NCBI GenBank assembly: GCA_030268105.1
Contig: BSDZ01000079.1
Span: 3,167,501-3,231,500, forward strand
Direction: 5' to 3'
Source: Volvox africanus
Taxonomy: Eukaryota > Chlorophyta > Chlorophyceae > Chlamydomonadales > Volvocaceae
DNA length: 64,000 bases
Part shown: piece after piece, positions 42,627 through 55,298 of the stretch
Layout of the letters: each line of letters starts with the position of its first letter
Numbering within the stretch: the stretch's first letter is position 1
Program-made: the position numbers and the translations under genes
The notes under the pieces: generated by a model
What the model saw: the letters and a program-made list of their open reading frames with translations, nothing else
Told to the model about the DNA's origin: nothing
Database searches by the model: none

Positions 42627-45570
42627 ATGACTGCCCAATCCGACGACCTTGCAATGCCAGGCGGACAAGCGGTCAACAGCCGCGCGGATAGGGCTCCAGA
42701 GGAGGTAAAGCCAATGGAGGTGAGCATAAGGTCACATACTGGGGTTTTAAAAGGAGAGTTTCACTTGGTTGCAAGACTGATTTGGACGGCCTGGGGTTCC
42801 TAACAAGAAGTGGGTATTGGAGCCACCGCTGTCAGCGATCTGGCATATCACTCTTATAATGAAGGGTAATATCGCAGCCTGGAACGGGGAAAGCATGGTT
42901 ATGGCGTTATTCCGGCCATTGCTAGGACGTGACATGAGGGGTTTGGTCGCCAGTGGCCTTGCCCAGCGCGATATCTCATTGTATCATCCCCTCGCCAGAA
43001 GTTGATTGCTGGCATTGTGTTCTTTTGATTGGGCTTCACGGTTTTCCTAAGCCGTGCATGAAGGGGCTCGGAGAGCGAGGGCACCAAAAAACAGGGTATT
43101 TAGTGACATGCGCGTTCACCCTCAGCTGTCGAGGTTGCCTACGAGGCCTTGCGCCTCCTGACTTGGAAGTTGTGCAGCCAGCACGACTGACAGCGTCGCT
43201 TCTGCTGGCCTGACCTCGTGCGGCCAGCGGGTGCCTGCAGCAATCCACTTCACTTAGGTGTTTTACTTGACTGGTACACTTGCAAAAGGAGGTTGCACTT
43301 GAAGGGAGGTTGTAACGTTAAACGTCAGCAGCAAGCGGCATCCCCGCATAGCGGCGACCTGGCTTTTCCCCTCAGTAGTCAGGTGCCAGAATACAGGACC
43401 CGGTCCTCACATTCGCGATATATTTTTGTGGACCAGTCAAGGACATTTCTTATTATATCACTCGTATACTACAACGTATGCGAGGTTATATGCAAGGATT
43501 TTAGGGTTTAGGAAGATCTCTGGGGGCCTCGAGACGTGAAGAGTTACAGCTGCTAGGCCTTGTAATTGCTCTTGTGAATGTCAGGGTGGACCATCGCCGC
43601 GCAGCCTGCCATCACGTCTGTGTCCATCCAGGTTATCTGCATGTTCATTCAGCAATTGAGAGAATGGGGATTTGCAAACGCAGATTGAAATTAAGATCCG
43701 ACTGCCGGATCGTGCAGCGTACGACAAGGTTGCTGCGGCGCTGGAGCAAGGCCGCACTGCGAGTTACGCGCAGGCAAACTACTTTTTCGATGGACCCAAC
43801 CGGGAGCTCAACTCACGCCGGGTGGTGCTCCGGCTGCGGACTTACAATGGCGATGAGAAAGCAACCATTACGCTGAAGGTGAGGCCACAAGGACGCCGGA
43901 AAGGACGGGGAACGTAAGACAGAGGCTAAATTTGTCGGAAAAGGGTTTCTGTAGAGCCAAAGAAGGGGGTTATCGGAGCTACTTCATAGACCTGTGGCCA
44001 GCATAGCGCGGCATATCAGTGCATGTTGCGAGATTTCTTATTCTGGGGCCGGGTCCAATCCACTGGTAGAAAACTGTTCATATGCGATGAGCAAGTTTAC
44101 CCCCTAAAATTGGCACAGGCGAAAGGGACAGGGCAGGGCGAGGCAAGGCGGTTCTTGCGGAAATTGGGTTGGGTTTAGATTCTGCACAGAACTTGCTTGT
44201 TCAGGCTCTCGACTGACGTAGCCAGGTTTGGGTCCAACCTGCGCCGAATAAGACGGCGGAAAAGCAAACCTAACAAGTACTCGGACCTAAACCTGAATTC
44301 GCAGGGCAAACAGATCCTAGAAAATGGCATCGGGCGGGCATCAGAAGTGGAGGAGGGCGTTGACTCCACCGCGGCGCCTCGCTACCTGGCGGAGCCCACC
44401 AGCATGCTGCAAGAGTTGCCGCTGATAAAGACCACCGCAGAGTGAGTAGTGCGCAGAAACTTCCCCCTGCTACAACTGGCGATGCAGGTTGGGGACAGCT
44501 GGGATTCACGGCACGCACGCATTGATCAAATCGGGCCGTTGAAGTGAACCAGTGACGTCCAACCGTGTTATTTAATTGGATACTTTATTGCTCCTTGACT
44601 AAAGAGTAGGTAGATCGGGGCAGAGGGAACGGCCGTTGGGCCGGCCCGTCCAGCATTTCTGTTTCCAGTTTTCTTGGCTGTAGCGGCAGGTCCCCTGCTG
44701 GTCGGCCCCCTAAAGTCATAAAGTCAAAACTTCCATATCTGCAGGAAGCTTCACATCACTCTCTTCCTAAATCTAGCAACCCCAATATGACAGGAAGTTT
44801 GGGCTGGAGTCTCTGGTGAGCCTTGGAGGGTTTCGAAACCAGCGCGTGTGCTATACCTGGGAGGGCCATGTGTTGGAGCTGGATGAGACGGCTTTCGACC
44901 ACGGCACACTTTACGAGATTGAGTGCGAGACGGTGAGGCAGTTTTACTGCTGTGTGCTGGCCTCCTTTCCCCAGGCCCTCTTTGATAACTGCATAGGCGA
45001 ATGCGCAGCTATTGTTGCCTTTTAGTTCACGTCCCCTTCCCAGGCAGCACACATCTCTTAACCACGATGGGTCATGTGCCGCTCTTTGGCGCTCCGATTA
45101 AGCAGCGAATCTTCATCCTGAAAGGCCACCTCGTTTTGTGCTGCTGCATGCTATGGAGTCTTTTTCGCATTAGCCATCTGCCTGTCCTGTAATATGGTGT
45201 TGTGTGTAGGATAGGGGGGTACATCACCCGTGGCCACTAACCTGGCAGTCCCTACCTTCCCCGGTGTTTCGGGGCACCCTCATCCAGTCTCCCATGCCGA
45301 CTTCTCCGAAATCAGTGGTTCAGCACCCACCACCAGCATGGTGTTGTATGTGAACCAGTATCTGTATACCACCACATATACTTTGTGAAGTTCTTTTGAT
45401 AAAGGACGCCAATTGAGTAAACTTATTCTCGTGTCCTGTGTTCTCCTGAGCAGAACCATCCCGAAATCCTCCGCGATAGGCTGGAATCCTTCCTCTCCTC
45501 TCTGGGGGTGTCTTACTCGTATTCCCAGACGTCCAAGTTCGCGAACTTCATCAACAAGACGCTGCTGTAA
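42627..45570 (+). CDS. TTM3: CYTH-domain triphosphate tunnel metalloenzyme (plant TTM3 type)
   Basis: Five exons, 42627-42719, 43684-43878, 44305-44441, 44794-44932 and 45454-45570, join in frame to 226 residues. The catalytic ExExK signature (EIEIK, residues 31-35) is created across the first splice junction. The rest follows plant TTM3 closely: [74 protein letters not shown] and, at the end, [18 protein letters not shown]. These enzymes hydrolyse inorganic tripolyphosphate or other triphosphates in an eight-stranded tunnel, with metal bound by the acidic residues (family knowledge). An N-terminal tail of about 29 residues precedes the CYTH fold; it shows no convincing organelle signal. The ATG has A at -3. 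Intron 4 contains copy B of the interspersed repeat. Confidence 0.93.
45236..45340 (+). repeat. Interspersed repeat, copy B (also at 31150-31290)
   Basis: This is the plus-strand counterpart of the repeat described at 31150-31290, inside intron 4 of the TTM3-like gene. It shares many 8-10 bp words with copy A but has several substitutions and short gaps. Confidence 0.75.
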
Positions 45571-48171
45571 AGTGGTGATGACAGCAAAAGCGACGATGGA
45601 GGCAATTAGATAGTCCAAGAATGCCCTATGCTCAAGAATGTACATGTACCATCATCACTGCGTATTTTATCTGCTCGTCTCCGTTCGTGCACTAAACTGC
45701 CAAATGTGGGCATGATGATGTATATGTACAAGCATCGATGCATTGCTTAATATTTGTCCTCAAGCACAACATTCTCCCGATGCATAAAAAATCCCTAGTT
45801 TTTGCCACTGCTCCTTGACAGCACATTAGCATGCAGGACGTGATGATCCAACCGAACAACTGGTCAGATTGCTGCAAGTGAATAAGAATAGGAATTGCAC
45901 GTGACCCAAACACCCGACCTTTCCCAGCGCCATGAAAGCCCAGCATGGCTCGCTCGAAGTAGGAGTTTGTAATCAATCAATCAGTCATATTATAGAGGCA
46001 ACTGGCTAGCCTGAGGAATTCTTTAGGATCGATGACAGCAGTCTACCCCCGAGTCCCCAGCAGAGTCCCACCACCATTCTGCGAGACGGAATGAATGGGG
46101 CTCTATTTGCGATTTCTGGTGGACTGGCCCAGATAGATGGCAGTGGTGTTTCGTGGGAGTGTGGGTGTGACTCCAGGCACAATGGGGGAGCATCTGAATT
46201 GGCAGCATCCTCGCTCATGCAGATTGGGTCTGGGAACTTAAAATAAATGGCAGCAGGTAGCTAGATAGGAGTGGCAGCAGGCTCTACTTACTTCCCCATC
46301 CTTCACAGTTTTCTGAAGGTGACTCTTGCTAGGCACTCTTAACTAATAGACTTACCCAGAGTTATCTTGCAATCATCCTGACCGTGCTCTTCAGTCAGAT
46401 TCTAGTTCATTATCGGCACTCCTGGGACAGAAACTACTATCGAGATGAGGAAGCCGCCGGCGGAGTGGCATCAAGCAGCTCTTGGGAGGGCTTGGGTTGT
46501 TTATGTACGTTGATATCCCTTCGTACATCGATTCGTTCATTTGAGACCGTGTAAACGCGCACCCTACTCGTATACGGTTTTGGTCCCGTTACGGACCAAG
46601 GAGGTGCATCTGGTCCATATAGCATCTAAGTAACGTCTTTCCAAATGCCTACACCGCTCACATCGTGACTATCTTTCGCACTACTAGTAACAACACCAGC
46701 CCGCGCGCCGGTACTCCTCTCGCTCCTGATTACCACAAACGGCAGTACCGCAGGCGCTTCATTTTATTGTATCTTATTTCTACAGTTAATGGAGCTGCTC
46801 GAAAGCCCAAGCGGGGTCCTAGAGCGGTCCTAGTTGTACTACAGCGAGGTACAGATAGGGGCAGGGTGGAGGGGAGAATAACTCCGTTGTTTTCAGTTAG
46901 AGCGCCTATTCGCCAAAAACATGGCGTATGACCCCCGAATTTCAGTTCCAAACCAATGGAAATTAATGAGAAATATTTTAAAACACTTTTTAAGCATTTG
47001 GGGATGTGTAATCCGTGTCTTTTGGCAGTGACCGCTGTTCAATGTCACACATCGCTAGGAAACCTGTTTTCAATATGGAAAGCACAAATAAACTTCCATG
47101 TTTAGATAATTTGGCCATTAGCATTCCAAAACATTATTTGCGTAGCCTCGATGTCATCTTCTCTGAGACCCGCAAGAGGAATTGCCTGAATGCTTAAAAT
47201 GTTGGTGGACAAGAATTATGATGCATACGTACATACTGTAGGCAGAAGTGCTAGCAGATTAAGGTACAGTCGTGTGTTGTCATTACACGAGGACCAGGAC
47301 GTTGTCACAACCCGAAGAACTGGAGCCAACGGAAACCGGTACCCAGCTGCCAAACATCAATCCGGTCCGCTCCTGTCCACCCTGAGATGAAAAAGCATGT
47401 ATGGGCGACCGAGGCAGGTGGAAGGAAATGATGAGCACCAGCTAAACATCACATGTGCACACAAACACCTGCCTCGCTTGGTGCATGTTAGTTATGTATG
47501 AATGGGGTGTTACACTGTGGGCGGCTCGCCGTGCACAAGCGGCAAGAACGAGCGCCAGGGGGCCTTAACCAGGCCGAACCACAGCGCAGGGAGGGAAACA
47601 GCGGCATTATCTGTCCTGCAGCAGAATCCCCTGGCCCGAGCCCACGCGCACTCCCGCAAGCACACACAGCCAGGCAGAAACACAAATGCAGGATCAAAAC
47701 ATGGCCAACACAAAGAAAAACAACAGGGGGGAGCAAGGGAGACCGCAAGCTGCTCGCTTTCCCTTAAGGGGGTTCTCTAGACCGCTTGATGGGCAGCCAC
47801 TATGCTGAAACTACCAGTCAGAACCGCCGGCCTGCTCACCTGCTCCTGCGGCACTATTATATGTTCCATGCGTCGGATGAGGTTGCAAGGCAATGCTGAG
47901 CTGGCGGTCTGGAAATGTGCAATGCAAGCGCTCATGGACTTGCAGCGGCCGCAATGTGCTGCTGTACACCTGCCACCAGCAACAGTCACTGCTCCCTTAC
48001 AAGCAGTATTCTGGCCTGGAAGCTCTATCTGCGACCGTTGTAAATGATAGTGCCCCGCTAACATAACCACAAGTGATGCAATACCCACTCCATGTTCGGG
48101 ATACATAGATCCAACTGCTGGGAGCTTATTTGCTTTAACTAACATGAACCGCGGATTGCCTGTGATGATCG
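45571..48171. other. Gene-poor interval after the TTM3-like gene
   Basis: This begins with the 3' UTR of the TTM3-like gene; a TGTAA lies at 45968-45972, about 400 nt past the stop. Between 46000 and 47500 I see no exon-like segment, only short open frames. From about 47500 the sequence becomes richer in open GC-rich frames, which may belong to the element that ends at 49150. Confidence 0.5.
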
Positions 48172-49104
48172 ATGGGGATGCAGAGGCAGAATTTTATTTT
48201 AATGAGCAGGCAGGGCAAGGGCAAGTATCACTCCGCGTTGGGGGATGAACCGGGTGGGTTGGGTTCAGGGACACCAACGCGCTCACTTAGGCGGGGTGTG
48301 CGAACCGAGGGGGGGCCTGAGGAGGTTCTTCCTGGCGGGTGTGTTGCGGCGTTCAACCCGCTTTACTCGCCACGGGAGAGGCACGTAGCCCGTCGCCCGC
48401 GAGCTGCGGTGCTCCGCCAGGAAGGGGACCTGTCAGGGAGACAAGGCGTAGGGGGTGAGTCGCAGATGGGAGCTGTCCCACCGCCAGCCGTGGTGGCGGA
48501 TCAGCGCCAGCCTAGGGCACCTGCACCACAAGTCATGGGGCTCGGGGCTGCCCGTGCAGCCGCGGACGCAGCCTATGGGCGTGGATCGCAGCCCGAGATA
48601 GAGGAGGAGCCCGTACGTCGGCCCCGCACGGGGGGCCCGCACGTGCCGCATCCGCGGCAGCACTTGGCGGGTTTGCAGCGCAGGCCAGCACCACTAGAGG
48701 CCCCGTGCTGGGAGTCCATGCGCTTCACTGCAGATGCATTTGCCCCGCCAGACCCGCTGCCGCCCCCTGTGCTTTGGTCGCTCACACAAGTGGATTACGT
48801 CGCTATGGCTGTTGAGCACACGTACTCCCTTCGCGGCATATTGGCGCACTCTCTCCTGTCTGAGATAGGGGAGACACCAGACAGGCGGGTCTGCGTCAGA
48901 GCTGCTAGGAGCGCACCGCAGCATGCCCGAGTCTGGTTCCGAGCGGGCTCCCAACTACTCCTCTACTATCCTTACTCGTATGAAGCGCTGTTGAGGCGCG
49001 TAAGGCAATGTTCCTTACTATGGTTCTGTTCTGGGTTCTGGGGATGTCTCATGACACCGTCCCTTCTGGATGTATGCTTCGGGCTCCCATGTAATGTAAT
49101 ATAA
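48172..49104 (+). CDS. 310-codon uninterrupted ORF, possibly part of a retroelement
   Basis: An ATG-started frame runs 310 codons without a stop and ends at a TAA that overlaps two TGTAA signals (49090-49099). The protein is Arg/Pro/Ala-rich, with an ordered-looking C-terminal third: PPPVLWSLTQVDYVAMAVEH, TYSLRGILAHSLLSEIGE and WFRAGSQLLLYYPYSYEALL. I do not recognise the family. The poly(A) signals at the stop, and the pentanucleotide tail that begins 2 bp after it, suggest the 3' end of a non-LTR retrotransposon, perhaps 5'-truncated. An alternative is an orphan single-exon gene. No reverse transcriptase or endonuclease motif is visible, so the assignment is inference. Confidence 0.4.
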   Translation: MGMQRQNFILMSRQGKGKYHSALGDEPGGLGSGTPTRSLRRGVRTEGGPEEVLPGGCVAAFNPLYSPRERHVARRPRAAVLRQEGDLSGRQGVGGESQMGAVPPPAVVADQRQPRAPAPQVMGLGAARAAADAAYGRGSQPEIEEEPVRRPRTGGPHVPHPRQHLAGLQRRPAPLEAPCWESMRFTADAFAPPDPLPPPVLWSLTQVDYVAMAVEHTYSLRGILAHSLLSEIGETPDRRVCVRAARSAPQHARVWFRAGSQLLLYYPYSYEALLRRVRQCSLLWFCSGFWGCLMTPSLLDVCFGLPCNVI

Positions 49105-49105
49105 T

Positions 49106-49150
49106 AGATTAGATTAGATTAGATTAGATTAGATTAGATTAGATTAGATA
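49106..49150 (+). repeat. (AGATT)8 pentanucleotide tail
   Basis: Eight perfect AGATT units (49106-49145) followed by one AGATA. The run starts 2 bp after the stop of the 310-codon ORF. Short tandem repeats instead of poly(A) end some algal non-LTR elements. Confidence 0.97.
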
Positions 49151-50658
49151 ACATAAAAGGCATGGACGTAACGGCAATAACGCAATAGCATCAGGAATGA
49201 CCGCACAGCAGATGGCAGCAATGCCTCCCCAGACGTCGTGTATCTGCCCAGACCCGCTGCTAGAACCGATTACAGTTGTGAGCAAGTCACTATGCATGAC
49301 GGAGGCAGGAACGACCCGCTGCGGGTCAGGAGAATCGATGAGGGCTAATCCTAAAATCCTGGAGTGTCTCAATTGGAGGCCTTGAAAAGCAACTCCAGGA
49401 ATCCGCGCCTTCCGTCTGCCTGCCAGTCCTTCCGTTAAACCTCAGCGATCTTGTTGCAGCAAGCCCTTCAACCAATGAGACAACGCCTCCATCATCTGAC
49501 GTGCCCTGATTAATGCCATCTTCCCTTGGTGTCATTTTATATCCGCCAATGTCAGATCGAGGACCACATCGACCCAGACCCGGTGTTTGAATTCCAATCA
49601 GAGCCCCTCTGAAAGACCGACTGCTGACAAGTCACTGACGGGCCGCTCCGTACTCCATCAGTTATGCTTCCACTGCATAACTTGGCTACAACCCTTCCGT
49701 CACGTCCAGTACACAATACGGGAGTTCTAGTTGGATGTCTGCTTGTGAGATGAACCCCTCTCCGTTCCACCAATGATCAGGTGAGTATGTTCCAACAACA
49801 CAGCCTTGGAGCCGTGCCAGGCCCGATGCAGTGCAGACCCGCTGTCGTAACTTTAACTAAACTTATCACTGAGTTCCAGTGCCACCGTGCTAACCTGTTA
49901 GAAGCTGGTGTCATTTCTCCAGATAAGTTGTTAATACCTCTGGTCTCTGACAGAGGAGTTTGGCGATGTGATGTGCCTTGTAGACAGACTTCATAAATGT
50001 TACATCCCTTGCAAGCAATTCGCTGCTCCCTTGCAGCTATTTGCAGGAATCTAAAACCCGTTGGGCTTCGTCGGCTGACAAATAGGCATCTGCCAGAAGA
50101 TCTGGATTACAGCACAACTTACGCGTTGTCCTTCGCCCCTTAAGTACAGAATTGCATGGAATGAAGGAATATTGTCGAAGATTACGCTTGATGTCGGGCC
50201 ATCCTTGGAACAGTCTTTGAGACTGCATAATACCTCAAAGGATTTTAGATGTCCTCATTCATATGGAACGAAGCCGTATTTGCCATAGCGATTTTCAGAG
50301 TCAGACTCACGTACATATGTGCACGGCGCTGCTACATCCGCGGGGGTGCTTTTGGTCGCTACCATTGCCAATTCTTATGACCAAGGCTTGATGCACAACT
50401 AAAACTATGGAGATCACAACTCATCACTATCTGTGCATGATTGCGACAAGGCTCGCACGCGGCCGGGCTAATTAGATGGCTTGTGGCGTGAAGCAATATA
50501 AACCCATCTTGCTTCTTATCTTCAATTTGAATCTAATTAATTTTGTTATAGCGGTTCAGGAAGAGAAAGTACGTACGGGTTACGTCTGCTCAACTGCTTT
50601 AGAGGTTGTCGCTCCGTTATATTGTATGTCACGAAGCCAAACGACTCAACATTAAACA
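49151..50658. other. Intergenic region upstream of the exostosin gene
   Basis: Nothing with exon character is obvious. The exostosin model that follows lacks an N-terminal membrane anchor, so a short 5' exon with signal-anchor and start codon may lie here, but I could not identify one. The sequence around 50380-50680 is AT-richer than the exons. Confidence 0.4.
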
Positions 50659-53028
50659 TTGAAATTTCATTACCATTTCACGCAGGTTGTTACGCAGGGC
50701 AAGTTTCCGTCGGAGTTTTCTTTTGCCATCGAACATCGTATCCCGAGACGACTCGCGAACTTTGGTGAGCCAAAGGGAGTCTTACAGGTTCACGCACTTG
50801 ATGCAATAAGTGGCAGCGCCAGTCGTCACATTAGCAGCAGCTCCAGCTCCACTAGCGCCCCCGCAAGCGAGGCGAGCGGCACTGTGTTGAGGTCGTCTCG
50901 CTGCCCAGTCGATTGTGTCAAGTATGGAACTTGCTACGAAGAGCTTGGCAGGTGGGACAAGTTACAAATTTGCGTGGCCCCAAACGTTCCTGTGTACCTG
51001 CGTGTGTAAAGGTATACATTTATGCTTCCGTCCCTGCGTGCTTGTATCTACAGCCAGGCACACTTCACAGAAAGTGACACTAGCATGAAGACTTACAACT
51101 GGCGCTAGTACCCACTCCACCAAAATTCTGGCTGTAGGCACTTTAATCTATCCGGTACTCGTCGCAGCGCCAAAAGCCACAGAACAATTACTTATCTACC
51201 ATTTACGAACTTACTCCCGGGGCCCCGCATGCAACACAGATGCGATTGCCCGCCGGGGCGCGTTGGCGCCGACTGCTCATCGCTGTTAGCTGAACCAGAG
51301 CTGACGCAGTTGTGCACGGCCAACGGCCACACAAATGTCACGTGCGCTGCGCAGCTGGAGCCGGCTTTGTGCCTCAACGCCTGCAATTTCCGAGGGCGCT
51401 GCGTGGGCGGTGTTTGCGTGTGCCACCCGGGATTCTTCGGCGCAGATTGCGCATTGTCACTGGCCGCCAAGCAGCCAGCAGACGGCCGTGGCAACAAGGC
51501 TAGCGGCATCCGAATGGAGCTGCTGGCGGGGCAAAATTACACGGCACGACCCTCCGGACCGCGGATTTACGTATATGAACTCCCGCCGGAGATGAACACC
51601 TACCAGAATTTGGACCGCTTGGATCGGCCTCTCATGTACCTGATCTGGCAGCGGCTGTTGTCCGCGGGCCTGCGGGTCGCCGATGCTGCTTCAGCTGACT
51701 TTTTCTTCGTCCCCGTGCGCGTACGGCTGGCCTATGATAGCGACCGCGTCGTCCAGACTGTATCGTACATCCGTGCCATGTGGCCGTACTGGAATGCTAG
51801 CCAAGGTGGCAGCAGGCACATCTTCGTACACACAGGCGATTGGGGCCGCGACGAACTATCGGAGGACGCTCAGCTGCTCACTCGCAATGCCACGTGGCTG
51901 ACTCATTGGGGCCTGGCACGCGACCACGAGTTCGCGGGATGGAAGCAGGCGCACCGCCCCGGCCGCGACATTGTATTGCCACTGATGCTCGCCCCTACCG
52001 TGCTTTCTGCCTATCGGCTCCCACACAGCAGTCCGTTACACCCTGCCGGGCCACGCATGGCCCGGGTCACCACACTCTTCTTCGCGGGCCGCATCTGCGG
52101 CTCTCGCGCACATCCCACCACTAATGGCACCTATCCCAACTGCCCCAACGTCCTCGGCCGCGAGGATGCCTACTCTGCTGCCACGCGCCAGCGCGCGTTC
52201 TTCCACCACCACGGCCGACCCAATTGGAAGATGGTATCCACCTCGCGCACCCCGGCGCTAGACATGATGACGGCCAAGTTTTGTTTGGCACCCAGTGGCG
52301 GTGGACAGGGAAAGCGCAGCGTGCTGGCGCCGCTGCTGGGCTGTGTGCCAGTGACTGTGACAGACGGGTTGATACAGCCCTTCGAGCCAGAGCTGAGCTG
52401 GGAGCGCTTCGCAGTAGGGGTCCGGGAGCGCGACCTGCCTGTGATGCACGAGCTGCTGGAGCGGCTACGAGCAGAACAGCTGGCAGGATTCCAGGCGGCG
52501 CTGCCATGCGCCGCACAGCACCTGTTCTGGTCGTCTCTGTACGGCAGCGTGTTCGGGGAGGATGGCGCGTACGATGCATTTGAAACGCTGACACAGGTTC
52601 TTCGCATGCGGGCGACATACCCGAACGTCGCACCAGAGGAGTACGAGTTCGTGGATTCGGCGTTCGCAGCGTTTATGGAGTGCAGGGAGCCGCCGCAGCC
52701 ATTGCGATCGATGACAGCAGCGATGATGGCGGCCAAGTCTGGCACGCAGCGAACCTTGACGGGTAATAGCGCGCTGCTGCGGCCGCAACCGCACCGGCGC
52801 CAGGCCGCCAATGCATCTTCAAGGGCGGCGGGCCATTCCCCGCTGCCGTCGTCTGCAGCGGCGGGGCTAGTCGTTCGGCAGGCGCTGTGTTCACACTCGG
52901 CACTGCCGACGCCTGGTGCGCCGAGCTGCAGCCGCTGCGTGCGGCGGCGGGGCCGGTTGTTGAATCCGGGTGGGACTATTTGCTGCAACACCCGGGAGCT
53001 GGCCAAATGCCCGCGCCTGTGGGACTGA
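50659..53028 (+). CDS. Exostosin-family glycosyltransferase (GT47) with EGF-like repeats
   Basis: Two exons, 50659-50951 and 51240-53028, join in frame to 693 residues. The splice falls inside the first EGF-like repeat (CPVDCVKYGTCYEELGR joined to CDCPPGRVGADC, about residues 82-111). A second EGF-like repeat (CNFRGRCVGGVCVCHPGFFG) follows near 148-171. The exostosin/GT47 domain then runs from about residue 200 to 560: RIYVYELPPEMNTYQNLDRL, DAASADFFFVPVRVRLAY, HIFVHTGDWGRDE and APSGGGQGKRSVLAPLLGCV, then VTVTDGLIQPFEPELSWERF. A disordered segment and a Cys-rich C-terminal tail (GGTICCNTRELAKCP) close it. GT47 enzymes are Golgi type II proteins that build wall or matrix glycans; EGF-exostosin fusions are typical of volvocine algae (family knowledge). 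No transmembrane anchor is visible at the chosen ATG, so the true N-terminus is probably on an upstream exon. Confidence 0.9.
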
Positions 53029-55298
53029 GAGTGCGTCCTGGTTCTGCCTGCGCCTATTTCGCATGTTAATGAGCTGCATTGAGGAGAACCCCCCCACGTG
53101 CCAGGTACTACAAATATTGGAGTGTCATGGGAGCGAGTGAAGAGGAGCGAATAAATGGGGGAAGACCTCACGATCTTACGAACGGAAAAGCGTCTGGGGC
53201 CCACTGGGTATCCCACTGGGATGGCGTCGGGGTCCCGCATAACGTATGCGCGGGATGCTCCCGAACCCTCCTGGTCCACCTTAGCGCCCGGTAGCACCGT
53301 TTGACTACGTATGCATCTGCCTGAAAGAGCGGGTCTTCCCGCACGCCTGTCCGTAGCCCGCTCGGAGATCCGGTGGCAGATGCCCGCCTGCATCGCTGTG
53401 TGCGTCCTTCGGCTTACCTGCGACGGTGGCGATCAACAAATCCCATTTGGCAGGCTCGGGGGGCTCGGCCTGTGAAAGGGAGATGGATGGAATAATTCGA
53501 CGAAGGCCGTGTTACGTGGAGCGCAACAGAGCTTCGACATGGCCGTGAGCTAGAGTTCTAAGTCGGAACAGCGACGGGTTACGGTTATTGCATTTTCAAC
53601 TGAGATGCGGGTGATATGAGAGTGGGATGTGTGTGAAGCACTGAAGTGGAAGAATTCCCACCTGTGTGCAAGGGGACCAGATGGTATGAAGCACGGGACT
53701 TGAAGCAGTGTTGACCCTCAAGCAGACATCTGTACCACCCTGGCACACAAGCCCCAGGACCACTGGGTGGGGACGGCAGTCCCTTCGGGAATGAAACCAC
53801 TCCGGTGAAGTTAGCTGCTTGCTGTTGTGGGATGAGTCTCCTCCTCAACGTGTTCGCATGAACGGCGAGACAGCACATCGATGACGCCCGAGTACGACCG
53901 ACCAGACTGAACGAATCAACACGGAAGACAAGTGCTGTTGCTAACGTGGACGCTATGGAGTCGAGATTGAGAATTTCTTGAGCCATGCTGGAGAAGAAGA
54001 GATGCAGCCTTCAACTGGGGACTGTGGCTCATCATGACGTGTGCTTGGTGAGCCCATCTGCGGAAATGTCCGTAATTTCCATTTAGGGTGCCGTACATGG
54101 CCAAAGACATGTGCGCTAAGGTTTGCCCGACACAGTGATGCGAGGGGAAGCATTATAGGGAGGAGCTTCATGAAATGTGGAACGGGGACCCACTCCCAGT
54201 GAGTGACCTAGGTGTCACCTGCTATGGACATGTACATGATTTACGAAGTAGTCTCTGGCCAGGCACCCTGAAGTCCCTTGGAGGCCAAGGGGCCAGTGGC
54301 CTCTGCAATACTCCGCAGCTAAGGGGCCAATCAATATCAACTGTTGCCTCTGATACTATTTTTCAATCGAGCTTAGCAAACATATTGCTGGCCAGCGTGT
54401 AGTAGGGCTCGTGCGCTATACAACTCACTGCGTTTGACGATTCGCAACCTCCTGATTCAAGTTGGGACCGGGAAGCAAACCTAGCTAAGTGCCAGGGTGC
54501 AGCAATATGATCCCTAAAGCACTGATTGGGACCAGCCTTGCATCGATTGTTGCTCAGCAAGCTGCTATCGATGTGCCATTCTGAAGTATTGATTATGAGT
54601 ATAGAGGGTAACTGTTTCATCTGCACGTTGTTCAGCAGCGAAACCATCTATCTATGCCTTCAGCGTCATCTATCCACAGTTTTTGCATACAGTATGGCCA
54701 ACAGCATCAGCATGCTGACGCTGTAGGCTTTCAAGCATTTGTGATTTGAGAAAGCTTCATGAACTCGTATCGAGCCAGAGGCTCAACGGACCGCAACAAT
54801 GAGTAAGAACAATAACAAGCAGGAGAAAACAGAGCAGTCTGCTCTGGCAGCTAGGTCCCCCGGTCACGTGTCCGATTGTAAGTGGGACTATACGATGCGT
54901 GGGATCCCACGAGGTAAGCTGATGTTAGCAGGAGCCTCAGTTCCTATCTTATATGATTTCGTTATACCACTTTGTAAGGGATGCCACTATATGTAGGAAA
55001 CCACGTAGAATAGCTTGACGCAAAGCCGACAAAGGTATCGCAAGGCGTATTGTCGCATATTACTGGCTCTGGGGTGAAAGGAATTCTGTGTGCCGTACGA
55101 TTAATCTCAGGACATCGAGAGACGAGAGTTATACATTTAAAATATAATCTGCGTAGGGATGAGTAACGAGCGCCGGTCGAAAAAACAAATTGAATTGGAA
55201 TTGGCCATAGATCGAAAATCTATCATCAGGGGTTATACAGGTCGCCGAATAGGGCTGCTTACATCCAGTGCCTGTGGTATAGTATAACATATCCTCTG
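53029..55298. other. Gene-poor interval with one candidate minus-strand exon
   Basis: On the minus strand, 53469-53418 is a short open segment between a clear acceptor (TTTCACAG) and a canonical donor (CAG/GTAAGC). It reads AEPPEPAKWDLLIATVA. Downstream on that strand (53393-53150) frames remain open (DQEGSGASRAYVMRDPDAIP), which might be further exons of a gene convergent with the exostosin gene. I could not extend the model or recognise the product. From 53500 to 55298 I see no coding signal. Confidence 0.3.

Noticed and set aside
52170..53393. Long open frame (about 400 codons) on the minus strand across the exostosin gene
   Set aside because: It is the antisense shadow of a GC-rich exon whose plus-strand protein has clear EGF and exostosin motifs.
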